Assembly (NCBI GenBank): GCA_039931865.1 | Contig: JBDTRB010000006.1 | Coordinates: forward strand, 1 to 64,000 | From: JALYUA01 sp039931865 | GTDB taxonomy: Bacteria > Acidobacteriota > Thermoanaerobaculia > UBA5066 > Gp7-AA6 | DNA length: 64,000 nt | Direction of reading: 5' to 3' | Shown: in pieces, positions 7,953 to 17,042 of the stretch | Layout of the letters: each line of letters begins with the position of its first letter | How positions within the stretch are numbered: position 1 is the stretch's first letter | Notes under the pieces: model-generated | The model's database searches: none | The model's input: the letters and a program-made list of their open reading frames with translations, nothing else | What the model was told of the DNA's origin: nothing | Made by a program: the position numbers and the translations under genes

Positions 7953-10900
7953 CTAAGCGACGCGGATCTGCCGGCGGACGAGAGGCGAGATCCGTTCGTC
8001 GGGCGTCAGGATGCCGTTTAAGTTCAGCGGGTCGGCCGCGGAGACGAGAACCGGCCGCGCGTCTGACGGCTCGCCTCTGCGCCGCAGCTCTCTTAGAAGC
8101 GTGACCGCTTCGGGGAGCGCGTACTGCTCGCCGTCGAAACCGGCGACGAATCGGCCCCCGCGCACCTCGCCGCGCGCTTCGAGCGTCCGAAGCGCGCGAG
8201 CGATGTCCCGCCAGGGGATCGGCTGTTTCTCGCGCGCGAGCGTCCTTCGGAATACGACACCGGTCCGCGCGAGCATCCGGCGAGCGATGAACTCCGACTG
8301 CGCGAGGGTGAAGCGTTCTTCGCCCGCCGGGCGGCCGGACACAAGCACAAGCGCAAGCGCGCTCCAGCGCCCGGCGGACAAGCCCACGGCCTTGCGGCGC
8401 CACGCCGGGACGATCAGCCAGCGCAGTCCGGAAAACGAATCGCAGGTCACCCGGCCGGCCGCGATCAGGCGTCCGAGCCCCTCCTCGGCGAGCGAAGGGG
8501 AGAGGCCGGCTTCCTTCGCGAGCTCCGGAAAGAACATCGCTCCCCGGCGCTCCAGAGATTCCCCGATCGCGGCCGCTTCCGCTGAAACTTCCGCGGGCTC
8601 GCTGGCGGCCCGCGTGAGCGCGGTCCAGGCATCTACGTCCGCGCGTAGAAAGAGGCACACCGGAGTCCGGCGGATCGGCCCCGCTCCGAATCCCCAGAGC
8701 CGGCCCCAGACCACCTCGCCGGAGAGAGTCAGCTGGTCCAGCCATTCGCGCTTGTACGCTCGGACCCTGGCCGGCAGGAGGTTCGCTTCCCAGGCGGCCG
8801 CGGGCGCTTCGTACCCCGCGAGCTGCGTGATCACCTGCGCCACCCCGCGCGGGCCCTCGAGCACGTGGGCCGGGTCGGCGTGCTGCCAGCACGCGAGGAA
8901 CCGGCGGAACTGCGCCGCCGAGACGGGCTCTATCTCGCGCCGGAGCCGGTCCACGGTCGCGCGGTGGATACGGGCGAGCAGACGGCGATCGCACCAGGCC
9001 GCGCGGCCATCGATGCGGGTCCGCAGTACCGACCCTTCGACTTCGAGCTCCCGCAGGAGCGGCTCCTCTTCCGGCGCCGCGAAGATCGGCCCGAGCGCCT
9101 CCATACGGCCGCGCAGCACGGCCTTCGCATCGCGGTCTGCCTCCACCGCCATGTAACGCCCGCCTTCGTGCGTGACGCGGCGCGCCCGGGCGAGCTCGTC
9201 CATCCAGGCCTGCCACGGCTCGGCTTCCGCGTCCGTGACGAATCCCATCCAGAGAAGGGCTTCGTGCACTTCCTCGGCGTTCTCGGGGGACGGCCACGCC
9301 TCCTCGCGAACGCGGGCGATCGCTTCCGGATCGAGCATTCCGATCTCGTCGGACGTGCGCGGGTCGAGCACGCGGCGCGAAAGAACCGCCTGCGTCCGCC
9401 GCTCCTCGAGGGGCGCGTCGTCTAAGAAACTATAAGGCTGCGACGAGAGAACGCCGCGCGCGAATGCGGACGGCTCGACGGTGTCGACGGCGAGCTTCTT
9501 GATCGATCCGTCCTTCAGGCCTCGAAGCACCTCGAGAAAGCCTTCGACGTCCATCGCCTCGTTCAGGCAGTCCTCGACCGTCTGCCGCACGATCGGGTGG
9601 TCCATCGGCACCGGGATCGGTCCGCCGGAAAGCGTCTCCGGGCAGGCGAGGACCTGCGGAAAAGCGCCCGCCAGAAGATCGTTCGCGCGCATCCGGAGCA
9701 GATTCGGCGGGACGCGTTTGCCGCCGCGGGAGCGCTCCAGGAGCAGGGAGCGCTGCGCGTTCCACCTCCAGCGCGTCTCGAACATCGGGGCCGGGAGTAG
9801 CGCCTGGATGAGCACTTCGCGGGCCGTCGCAGGACTGAGGTACTCGAAGACCTCTTCGAGCGGGAAGCTGTGCATGGGCCCGAGCGAAAGCACGATCGCC
9901 TCTTCGTTCGCGGCCGCCTGCAGCTCGAACCCGAACCCGACGCAGAATTTCTTGCGCAGGGCCAGGCCCCACGCGCGATTGATGCGCGACCCGAAGGGAG
10001 CGTGCACGACGAGCTGCATCCCGCCGCTCTCGTCGAAGAAGCGCTCCAGGATCACCCGCTTCTGGGTCGGGACGGCGCCGAGGGAGACCCGCCCGGCTTC
10101 GATGTACTCCAGAAGCTGGAGGGCCGCGCCGTCCGGAAGAGCTTCCCCGCAGGCGTCCCGGAGCCCGCCGCAGGCGCCCTGGAGCCCGCCACCGGCGCAT
10201 TCGCTTCGTCCGCCCGCGCCTTCACACATTTCACGGAGCTCACCGATGGCCTGGGCGAGCTCGCGCGTGCGGCCCGGCCCCTCCCCAAGCCAGAACGGAA
10301 GGCTCGGCGACTGTCCCTTCGCGTCCGCCACGCGGACGACGCCGGTCTCGACACGAAGGATCCGCCATGACGCGTTGCCGAGCTGAAAGATGTCCCCCCT
10401 GTTCGACTCGATCGCCCAGTCCTCGTTCACGGTCCCGACGAGCGTGCCTTCCGGCTCCAGACGCACCTGGTAGTCGGCGGTGTCCGGAATCGCTCCGCCG
10501 CAGAGCAGGGCGGTCATGCGCGCCCGCCGCGTCGCCAGCAGACGGCCGCCGACGCCGTCGCGGTGAAGCAGGGCACGCCGGCCGCCCGTATGGAGCGAAG
10601 CGACGCCGTCGAACTCCTCGCGCGTCAAGTCGCGGTACGGCCAGGCCCGGCGGACCAGGTCGTAAAGGGCGTTCTCTCCCCACGGCTCCGCCACGCAGGC
10701 GGCCACGATCTGCTGAGCGAGGATGTCTAAGGGGCGGGCCGGCTCGGGCGTGCGGTCGAGCACCGACGAACGGATGCACCGAAGGAGCGCGGCGGCTTCC
10801 GCGAGCTCGTCGAGCGTCAGAGGGAAAATCCGGCCCTTCGGGACTTTCCGGAGCGCATGCCCGGCCCGCCCCACGCGCTGGAGAAGCGTCGCGATGGAGC

Positions 10901-11963
10901 GGGTCGCGCCGACCTGGATCGCAAGATCCACGTCGCCGATGTCGATCCCGAGCTCGAGCGACGCGGTGGCGACGAGCGCCCGCAGGCGGCCCGCCTTCAA
11001 TCTCTCCTCCGCGTCGAGCCTCCGCTCGCGGGAAAGACTCCCGTGGTGGCTGGTCACGGCGTCCTCGCCGAGCAGGCGCGTGAGCTGTCCGGCGATGCGT
11101 TCCGCCATCTTCCGCGTGTTGACGAATACCAGGGTGGTGCGGTGCTCGCGAACGAGCGCGGCGATCCGCCCGTAGATCTCCTCCCACTGTTCGTGTGAAC
11201 AGACGGTCGAAAGGGGCGAGGGCGGGATTTCAATCGCGAGGTCGAGGGCACGGAATGTCCCCGCGTCCACCAGGGTGCAGGCGCGGCCCGTCCCCGTGAG
11301 AAAGCGGCCGACGCGCTCGAGAGGCTTTTGCGTGGCGGAGAGGCCGATCCGCTGGACCGGACCGGTCGCCACGGCCTCGAGCCGCTCGAGCGAGAGGGCA
11401 AGGTGGCTGCCCCTCTTGTCCCGCACGAGCGCATGAATCTCATCGACGATCACCGTCCGCACGGGCGCCAGGAGGCGGCGGCCGCTCTCGCTCGTCAGAA
11501 GGAGATAGAGCGATTCGGGAGTGGTGACGAGGATGTGCGGCGGGCGGCGGACCATCGCGGCGCGCTCCGAAGCCGGTGTATCTCCCGTCCGCACGAGGAC
11601 GCGAATCTCGGGCACGGACGGGTCCGCCGCGCGGATCTCCGCAAGCGGGCCTTCGAGATTCTTGCGAACGTCGTTCGAGAGCGCCCGCAGTGGCGAGACG
11701 TAGAGGACGGACGTCTCGTCCGCCAGACTTTGCCCCTGCCCCTGCCGGACGAGCGAGTCGATCGCCGAGAGGAACGCGGCGAGCGTCTTGCCCGACCCGG
11801 TCGGTGCCGCGATCAATGTGTGCGCGCCCGACCGGATCGCCGGCCAGCCGTCGCGTTGTGGCGGAGTGGGCTCGCCCAGTCGAGCGGAGAACCACGACTC
11901 GACCGCGGGGTGAAAGGGCACCGGGAGTGTCAACGCCGCGAGCTTAACGCAGACCTTCGTCAT
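7953..11963 (-). CDS. lhr: Lhr-family DEAD/DEAH-box helicase
   Basis: A superfamily 2 helicase of 1336 residues from ATG 11963 (a GTG at 12047 would add 28). It has Walker A PTGSGKT (54-60), DEIH (171-174), a GLSAT motif, RVGRAGH in the second RecA domain, a winged-helix/Lhr-core region and a long C-terminal domain ending in wing-like modules. The length is somewhat below the 1538 of E. coli Lhr. Lhr proteins unwind nucleic acid 3' to 5' and are tied to DNA repair. An unusual Gly/Cys-rich insert with a repeated GLxxACG unit lies around residues 605-640 (DNA 10135-10235). It is convergent with the hybrid kinase 30 bases away. Confidence 0.92.
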   Translation of the reverse strand: MTKVCVKLAALTLPVPFHPAVESWFSARLGEPTPPQRDGWPAIRSGAHTLIAAPTGSGKTLAAFLSAIDSLVRQGQGQSLADETSVLYVSPLRALSNDVRKNLEGPLAEIRAADPSVPEIRVLVRTGDTPASERAAMVRRPPHILVTTPESLYLLLTSESGRRLLAPVRTVIVDEIHALVRDKRGSHLALSLERLEAVATGPVQRIGLSATQKPLERVGRFLTGTGRACTLVDAGTFRALDLAIEIPPSPLSTVCSHEQWEEIYGRIAALVREHRTTLVFVNTRKMAERIAGQLTRLLGEDAVTSHHGSLSRERRLDAEERLKAGRLRALVATASLELGIDIGDVDLAIQVGATRSIATLLQRVGRAGHALRKVPKGRIFPLTLDELAEAAALLRCIRSSVLDRTPEPARPLDILAQQIVAACVAEPWGENALYDLVRRAWPYRDLTREEFDGVASLHTGGRRALLHRDGVGGRLLATRRARMTALLCGGAIPDTADYQVRLEPEGTLVGTVNEDWAIESNRGDIFQLGNASWRILRVETGVVRVADAKGQSPSLPFWLGEGPGRTRELAQAIGELREMCEGAGGRSECAGGGLQGACGGLRDACGEALPDGAALQLLEYIEAGRVSLGAVPTQKRVILERFFDESGGMQLVVHAPFGSRINRAWGLALRKKFCVGFGFELQAAANEEAIVLSLGPMHSFPLEEVFEYLSPATAREVLIQALLPAPMFETRWRWNAQRSLLLERSRGGKRVPPNLLRMRANDLLAGAFPQVLACPETLSGGPIPVPMDHPIVRQTVEDCLNEAMDVEGFLEVLRGLKDGSIKKLAVDTVEPSAFARGVLSSQPYSFLDDAPLEERRTQAVLSRRVLDPRTSDEIGMLDPEAIARVREEAWPSPENAEEVHEALLWMGFVTDAEAEPWQAWMDELARARRVTHEGGRYMAVEADRDAKAVLRGRMEALGPIFAAPEEEPLLRELEVEGSVLRTRIDGRAAWCDRRLLARIHRATVDRLRREIEPVSAAQFRRFLACWQHADPAHVLEGPRGVAQVITQLAGYEAPAAAWEANLLPARVRAYKREWLDQLTLSGEVVWGRLWGFGAGPIRRTPVCLFLRADVDAWTALTRAASEPAEVSAEAAAIGESLERRGAMFFPELAKEAGLSPSLAEEGLGRLIAAGRVTCDSFSGLRWLIVPAWRRKAVGLSAGRWSALALVLVSGRPAGEERFTLAQSEFIARRMLARTGVVFRRTLAREKQPIPWRDIARALRTLEARGEVRGGRFVAGFDGEQYALPEAVTLLRELRRRGEPSDARPVLVSAADPLNLNGILTPDERISPLVRRQIRVA

Positions 11964-12088
11964 TCGAAATTCCCGTTCTTCGCTTGACTCCGGGGAGACC
12001 TGCGGCAAGAATCCCGCCGCAGGATTCCTCCACAATTCACGACACACGCCGATCTTCGCGAGACCGGCCGAGCAGGATCGAAGACGAG

Positions 12089-12637
12089 ATGCCCGACGAA
12101 AAGCCTCAAAGCTGGTGGCAGACCGCTCCGGGCCTCTTGACGGCGGTGGGCGGAACCATCACCGCCTTAGCCGGGCTCGTCGCCACCCTTCACAACGCGG
12201 GGTGCTTCCTTCGCGGAGGCACGGACCCGGTGAAACCCGTCGCTCCGATCGCGGCCGCGGTCGTCAGCCCCGCCGCGGCGATGAACGTCCCCAATGCCCC
12301 CGCGTCGGCGATCGCGCCCGCGCCGGAGGAGGGCGCTTCGCCGAGCATTTTTCTCCGCTACACGGGCGACCCGTACGGCTGTGTCCTGTCGCTGCAGGTG
12401 CGACTCGGCAAGAAGATGACGCTCCCCACGTCGAATCTGTTCGAGGTTCATGGCGTGAAGCCGGGCGTCACGAGCTATGTGGTCGGTGGATCGATCGGCT
12501 GTACCAATCTGGGGACGTGCATTGCGTCGGGGCAGGGGCGGATCACGATCCGGGACGGGGCGATCTACGACGTCATCTGGCGGCCGCTCGGCGGAACCCG
12601 TTGCGGCGTCGAGATTCGCGAAGCCCCGACGCCCTGA
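12089..12637 (+). CDS. Membrane-anchored hypothetical protein
   Basis: A 182-residue protein. Residues 12-33 (APGLLTAVGGTITALAGLVA) form one hydrophobic segment, then an Ala/Pro-rich linker leads to a domain of about 90 residues with four cysteines (YGCVLSL, IGCTNLGTC, TRCGVEI), which suggests two disulfides outside the cytoplasm. The ATG is preceded by GAAGACGAG. No family recognised. It is divergent from lhr. Confidence 0.6.
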   Translation: MPDEKPQSWWQTAPGLLTAVGGTITALAGLVATLHNAGCFLRGGTDPVKPVAPIAAAVVSPAAAMNVPNAPASAIAPAPEEGASPSIFLRYTGDPYGCVLSLQVRLGKKMTLPTSNLFEVHGVKPGVTSYVVGGSIGCTNLGTCIASGQGRITIRDGAIYDVIWRPLGGTRCGVEIREAPTP

Positions 12638-12661
12638 CGCGCCCGCCGCGGTCAGCCAGGT

Positions 12662-12690
12662 AAAAAAAGGCCGGCGATTGCCCGCCGGCC
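12662..12690 (-). terminator. Intrinsic terminator of the 12712-13002 gene
   Basis: On the minus strand an 8-base-pair stem GGCCGGCG/CGCCGGCC with a 6-base loop is followed directly by seven T residues, a textbook intrinsic terminator 21 bases after the gene's stop codon. Confidence 0.9.
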
Positions 12691-12711
12691 CTGATCCCCT
12701 CCGAAGAAGAC

Positions 12712-13002
12712 TTACTTCGAGGACGGGGTGGTCGACGCGGCCGCGCCGGTGGTCGTCGTCTTCTTGTGCTTTTTCGTGGTGGTGTGCTTCCTCTTCGACG
12801 TGGTCTTTTTCCCGGACATGCTCGACTGAGTCGCGGTGGTCGTCGTGGTGCCGGTCGTGGTGCTCGGGGAAGACTGGCTGCCGGTCGCGCTCGTGCTCGT
12901 CGTGGTCGACTGGCTGCCCGTCGAAGAAGTCTGAGCGAAGACTCCCACCGGGAACGCCAGCGCCGCGGCGATGGCAACGGAAGACAGGACGGACTTCTTC
13001 AT
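12712..13002 (-). CDS. Exported Ser/Thr/Lys-rich small protein
   Basis: A 96-residue protein with a clear signal peptide (MKKSVLSSVAIAAALAFPVG, cleavage after VFAQ-like residues near 24). The mature part is Ser/Thr/Gly-rich and then Lys/Thr-rich (KKTTSKRKHTTTKKHKKTTTT), ending TPSSK. A good AGGAGG-type site precedes the ATG. It is a paralogue of the gene at 13183-13473, with the same architecture and its own terminator. Low-complexity basic tails of this kind are found in exported proteins of unknown role in Acidobacteriota and related bacteria; binding to polyanions is possible but not shown. Confidence 0.7.
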   Translation of the reverse strand: MKKSVLSSVAIAAALAFPVGVFAQTSSTGSQSTTTSTSATGSQSSPSTTTGTTTTTATQSSMSGKKTTSKRKHTTTKKHKKTTTTGAAASTTPSSK

Positions 13003-13131
13003 CTGACTCCTCCTTCAAACCCCGTGGCAACACGCTACGGGGATGCGGGGAACTCTAAGGGCGCGGCCATGAACGGAGTGTGAACGCGAACGTCCGGATG
13101 TTTTTTCACCGGGAGTTACTTGCCCGGCCAT

Positions 13132-13161
13132 AAAAAAAGGCGTGCCGTCGCCGGCACGCCT
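13132..13161 (-). terminator. Intrinsic terminator of the 13183-13473 gene
   Basis: The minus strand forms a 10-base-pair stem AGGCGTGCCG/CGGCACGCCT with a 4-base loop followed by a run of T residues, 21 bases after the gene's stop. The spacing equals that of the neighbouring paralogue's terminator. Confidence 0.9.
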
Positions 13162-13182
13162 GGATCCGCAGGAGCGGGAGTC

Positions 13183-13473
13183 TTACTTGACGGGAGCCTT
13201 CGTGACTTCGACCGTCGTGGAGGTCTTCATCTTGGAGCCCTTCTTGTTGGACTTCCTGGTGGTCTTCTTCTTGGTCTTCATTTTCGAGCCGTCCGCCGCC
13301 ATCTTGGAGTCGCTGGAGCTCATCGAGCTCGAGGACGTTCCGGTGGTGGAGGTCGTCGCCGTCGGGGCCGCCATCGGCTTGTCGGCCGGCTTCGTGGCCG
13401 CCGTCTGGGCGAAGAGACCGGTCGGGAGCGCCACCGCGACGCCGAGGGCGAGGATGCGAGAGATCTTGTTCAT
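13183..13473 (-). CDS. Exported Ser/Thr/Lys-rich small protein, paralogue
   Basis: It is exactly 96 residues, like its neighbour at 12712-13002. The signal peptide (MNKISRILALGVAVALPTGLFAQ) is followed by an Ala/Thr/Pro stretch, a Ser/Met/Asp stretch and a Lys-rich tail (KTKKKTTRKSNKKGSKMK). GGAGAATCG lies before the ATG. Each of the two copies ends with a separate strong terminator, so they are expressed as independent, probably abundant, short mRNAs. Function unknown. Confidence 0.7.
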   Translation of the reverse strand: MNKISRILALGVAVALPTGLFAQTAATKPADKPMAAPTATTSTTGTSSSSMSSSDSKMAADGSKMKTKKKTTRKSNKKGSKMKTSTTVEVTKAPVK

Positions 13474-13615
13474 TTCGATTCTCCTTTCGAGCGCGGCGCA
13501 AAAGGCGCCGGCCGTTCAGCAAGGAGGAGTCTAGGGAGGCGCGGGTGAACCCACCATGAACCCTCGCGCGTCGAAAAAAAACCGATCTGTTCAGAATTCG
13601 GGCGGATTTCGCCGT

Positions 13616-14950
13616 TCAGGGCCCGCCCGCCACGAGAGTCCTCGAGAGACCCGCGACGCCTCCGGCGAGGACGACCCAAGCCGCCTCCATATCGAAGGCC
13701 ATGAGCACGGCGAGCGCCGCCGCCGCGACGAGGGAGGAAAACGGGTCGGGGCCGCCCGAGAGCCCCCGGGGGAAGAGGACGCCGGCGGCAAACACCACCG
13801 CCAGATTCAGGATCACCCCGACCACGGCAGCGGTGATCCCTGAGAGCGCGGCGTTCAAACGTCCTCTTTCGCTCACGCGTTCGATGAAGGGCGCTCCGAG
13901 GAGGATGAAGAAGAAGCAGGGCAGGAAGGTCGCCCACGTCGTGAGCCCCGCCGCCAGAGCCGCCGAAACTCCGCGAGACAGCCCGTCTGAGAACTGCCAC
14001 CCGGCGAGATAGCCGACGAACTGAAGGACCATGATGAGCGGCCCCGGCGTCGTCTCCGCCAGCGCGAGCCCATCCACCGCCTGGGCGCGCGAAATCCAGT
14101 GGAACTGGCCGACTGCCGCCTGCACGACGTAGGTCAGCACGGCGTACGCGCCGCCGAAGGTCACGAACGCCGCCTGGGAAAAGAATCGGTACGCGCGGGC
14201 GTGCGTCCCGTTCCAGCCGAGCACGGACGAGACCGCTGCGAGGGGAGCCGCCCACAGGCCGCAGAACACGAGCGCGAGGCGGATGTTGCGGCCGGTGCCC
14301 GGAAGTCTCGCCTTCGCCGCGGCGTCCTGATCCGTGCGGACCTCGCTGCCGGCGCCGGCCGCCGGCTTTCCGAGCGCACCGGCGGCGGCGGCGGCCGCGA
14401 TCACGAGCGGGAACGGCGCGTGGAAAAACGAGAGGGCGAGGAACGCGGCTGTCGCGATGGCCGCGTCGAGCGGGCGTTTCAGCGCACGGCGTCCGATGCG
14501 CCAGACCGCGAACGCGACAACCGCGACGACGACGGGCTTCAATCCCGAGAGGACGCCCGCGACCGCGGGAAGACTTCCGTGCGCCGCATAGGCCCAGGAG
14601 AGCCCCAGCAACAGGAGGACGGAGGGAAGAACAAACGGCACTCCCGCGGCGACGCCTCCGGCCGTTCCGTGAAGAAGCCACCCGACGTAGATCGCGAGCT
14701 CGGTGGCTTCCGGCCCCGGCAGCAGCATGCAGAAATTGAGCGCGCGCAGAAAGTGTTCCTCCGAGATCCACCGGCGCTTCACGACGAGGTCCCGGTGCAG
14801 CATCGCGATCTGGCCGGCGGGTCCGCCGAAGTTCACGCACCCGAGCCGCGCCCAGTAACGAAAAGCGGCGGAAAATGAGACCGGGTCGGCGGGTCCGGTC
14901 GCGGTCCCCGGCTGGAAAGAGAGAGGCGGCTCGCAGTCGCAGGGAGGCAT
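13616..14950 (-). CDS. chrA: Chromate transporter, ChrA family (two-domain)
   Basis: A 444-residue inner-membrane protein with two homologous CHR halves. The N-terminal half has FGGPAGQIAMLHRDLV and LPGPEATELAIYVGW; the C-terminal half has FGGAYAVLTYVVQ and TTPGPLIMVLQFVGY. These are the signature loops of the chromate ion transporter superfamily, which exports or exchanges chromate/sulfate-like anions. About ten membrane segments are visible. The ATG at 14950 is chosen since upstream codons in the frame lack membrane character. The gene is divergent from the M1 peptidase, with only 40 bases between the starts. Confidence 0.9.
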   Translation of the reverse strand: MPPCDCEPPLSFQPGTATGPADPVSFSAAFRYWARLGCVNFGGPAGQIAMLHRDLVVKRRWISEEHFLRALNFCMLLPGPEATELAIYVGWLLHGTAGGVAAGVPFVLPSVLLLLGLSWAYAAHGSLPAVAGVLSGLKPVVVAVVAFAVWRIGRRALKRPLDAAIATAAFLALSFFHAPFPLVIAAAAAAGALGKPAAGAGSEVRTDQDAAAKARLPGTGRNIRLALVFCGLWAAPLAAVSSVLGWNGTHARAYRFFSQAAFVTFGGAYAVLTYVVQAAVGQFHWISRAQAVDGLALAETTPGPLIMVLQFVGYLAGWQFSDGLSRGVSAALAAGLTTWATFLPCFFFILLGAPFIERVSERGRLNAALSGITAAVVGVILNLAVVFAAGVLFPRGLSGGPDPFSSLVAAAALAVLMAFDMEAAWVVLAGGVAGLSRTLVAGGP

Positions 14951-14990
14951 TCGAGCGCATGATAGAGCCCGGATACGAACCGGAGGCGCG

Positions 14991-17042
14991 ATGCGCGTGC
15001 GGGAAATACATTCGTCCTGGCGCGAAGTGAGGCAGATCTGCTCCCCGGGGGCAATTGCCAGCCTGTACCGCGGCCGTCTCGCTCGCGTTGGTCGCTCGGC
15101 TCTCGCGGGGAAAGCCGTATGGCGGGCCGCCTGCCTGCTGCTAGTCTGCGCGGCCATGGCGTGCGCGGGATCAGGCTCAGACTCGCGCGGAAATGGCGGG
15201 AAGACCGGTGCCCTCCGGCAGGGCGGCGAACCGGCGCTCGCTGCCGCGGTCAGCGGACGACCGGATCCTCATTCCTACGCGAATCCGGACCGGGTGCGCG
15301 TGCGCCACATCGCACTGAATCTCGAGGTCCGCTTCGAGACCCGCACGCTCGCCGGCAGCGCGCTGCTGTCGCTCGAACGGCGGAGCGCGGGAGGCAACGC
15401 CGGCGAGCTTCTCCTCGACACGCGGGACCTCACGATCCTTTCGACGGAGACGTCCGGCGGCTCGGGGCCCTTTGTCTCCGCGGTCTTTTCGATGGGCGCC
15501 CGCGATCCCATCCTGGGAGCGCCTCTCCGCGTGGCGCTGCCTGACGGCGCGATCCGCGTGCGCATCCGATACGAGACCTCGCCCCGCGCGTCCGCCCTGC
15601 AGTGGCTCGCAGCGGAGCAGACCGCCGGGCGGGCGCACCCGTATCTCTTCACGCAATCGGAGGCGATTCACGCGCGCAGCTGGATTCCGCTGCAGGACAG
15701 CCCGGGTGTGCGGCAGACCTGGTCGGCGGAAGTCCGCGTGCCCGCCGGCATGACCGCGCTGATGAGCGCGGCGCGGGGGGCTCCGGCTTCCGACGGCAAG
15801 TTCCGCTTCGAGATGACTTCGCCGGTCCCTTCCTATCTCATCGCGCTCGCGGTCGGCGACCTGGCGTTTTCGCCGCTCGGCGAGCGCGCCGGAGTGTGGT
15901 CGGAGCCGTCCGTCGTTTCGCGGGCGGCGTGGGAGTTCGCGGACACCGAGAAGATGATCGAGGCCGCCGAGGCGCTGTTCGGCCCCTATCGGTGGCAACG
16001 TTACGAGCTCCTCGTCCTGCCTCCGAGCTTCCCCTACGGCGGAATGGAGAATCCGCGGCTGACCTTCGCGACGCCAACGCTCCTCGCCGGCGACCGCAGC
16101 CTGGTCGATGTCGTCGCGCACGAGCTCGCGCACTCCTGGTCGGGGAACCTCGTGACGAACGCGACGTGGAGCGACTTCTGGCTGAACGAGGGATTCACGA
16201 CGTATTGCGAGCGCCGGATCGTCGAGCGAGTCTTCGGGCGCGAGCGCTCGGAGATGGAATGGGTGCTCGGCCGGCAGAGCCTCGAAAAACTGGGCCGCAC
16301 CGAGGCGCCGAGAGACCTGGCGCTCGTTGCCGACGTGGCGGGGCGGGACCCCGACGAGGTCCTCTCGGAGGTCGCGTACGAAAAGGGCGCGCTCCTTCTC
16401 CTGACGATCGAGCAGGCGGTGGGACGGGAGCGGTTCGACACGTTTCTTCGCGGCTGGTTCGACGGCCACGCGTTCTCGAGCGTCACGACCGCCGAGTTCG
16501 CGAGATATCTCGACCGGAGCCTGTTCCCATCGGGGCGTCCTCCGGGCTTTGACCTGGACGCCTGGCTGAAGTCGCCCGAAATCCCGGCGGGGGCGGCGGA
16601 GCCCTCCTCCACGGCGTTTTCGAAGGTGGATGCGGCGCGCGCCGCCTGGCTCGCCGGCTCGCTCTCCGCGGAGGCACTTCCCGCCGCCCGCTGGAGCACC
16701 CTGGAGTGGCTTCGCTTCCTGAGAAATCTTCCCGTCGATCTTCCCGGTGTGAAGGCCGCCGCTCTCGACGCCGCGTTTGCGCTGTCGGAGTCGAAGAACA
16801 CGGAGATCGCCTTCCAGTGGCACCTGCTCTCGATCTCGAACGCGTACCCGGGAGACGCGTCGCGCCTCGAAACGTTTCTGACTTCGATCGGCAGGAGAAA
16901 GTATTTGAAGCCGCTGTACGAGGCGCTCGCGAAGACACCCGCGGGAAAAGAGCGGGCGATCTCGATCTACCGGAAGGCCCGCGCCGGGTACCACCCGATC
17001 GCCGTCGAAACTGTCGATAGAATCCTGTCGTGGAAGCCATAA
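14991..17042 (+). CDS. M1-family metallopeptidase, lipoprotein
   Basis: A 683-residue zinc aminopeptidase of the gluzincin/M1 family, close to leukotriene A4 hydrolase. It has the exopeptidase motif YGGMEN, zinc site HELAH (His377, Glu378, His381) and third ligand Glu400 in WLNEGFTTYCE, with correct spacing, then a C-terminal all-helical domain of LTA4-hydrolase type. A hydrophobic segment ending AAMAC suggests a lipobox, so the enzyme probably acts at the outer side of a membrane. The annotated ATG leaves a 45-residue leader before that segment, longer than usual; no better ATG or GTG is available apart from GTG 14997. It overlaps the next gene by 13 bases. Confidence 0.88.
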   Translation: MRVREIHSSWREVRQICSPGAIASLYRGRLARVGRSALAGKAVWRAACLLLVCAAMACAGSGSDSRGNGGKTGALRQGGEPALAAAVSGRPDPHSYANPDRVRVRHIALNLEVRFETRTLAGSALLSLERRSAGGNAGELLLDTRDLTILSTETSGGSGPFVSAVFSMGARDPILGAPLRVALPDGAIRVRIRYETSPRASALQWLAAEQTAGRAHPYLFTQSEAIHARSWIPLQDSPGVRQTWSAEVRVPAGMTALMSAARGAPASDGKFRFEMTSPVPSYLIALAVGDLAFSPLGERAGVWSEPSVVSRAAWEFADTEKMIEAAEALFGPYRWQRYELLVLPPSFPYGGMENPRLTFATPTLLAGDRSLVDVVAHELAHSWSGNLVTNATWSDFWLNEGFTTYCERRIVERVFGRERSEMEWVLGRQSLEKLGRTEAPRDLALVADVAGRDPDEVLSEVAYEKGALLLLTIEQAVGRERFDTFLRGWFDGHAFSSVTTAEFARYLDRSLFPSGRPPGFDLDAWLKSPEIPAGAAEPSSTAFSKVDAARAAWLAGSLSAEALPAARWSTLEWLRFLRNLPVDLPGVKAAALDAAFALSESKNTEIAFQWHLLSISNAYPGDASRLETFLTSIGRRKYLKPLYEALAKTPAGKERAISIYRKARAGYHPIAVETVDRILSWKP

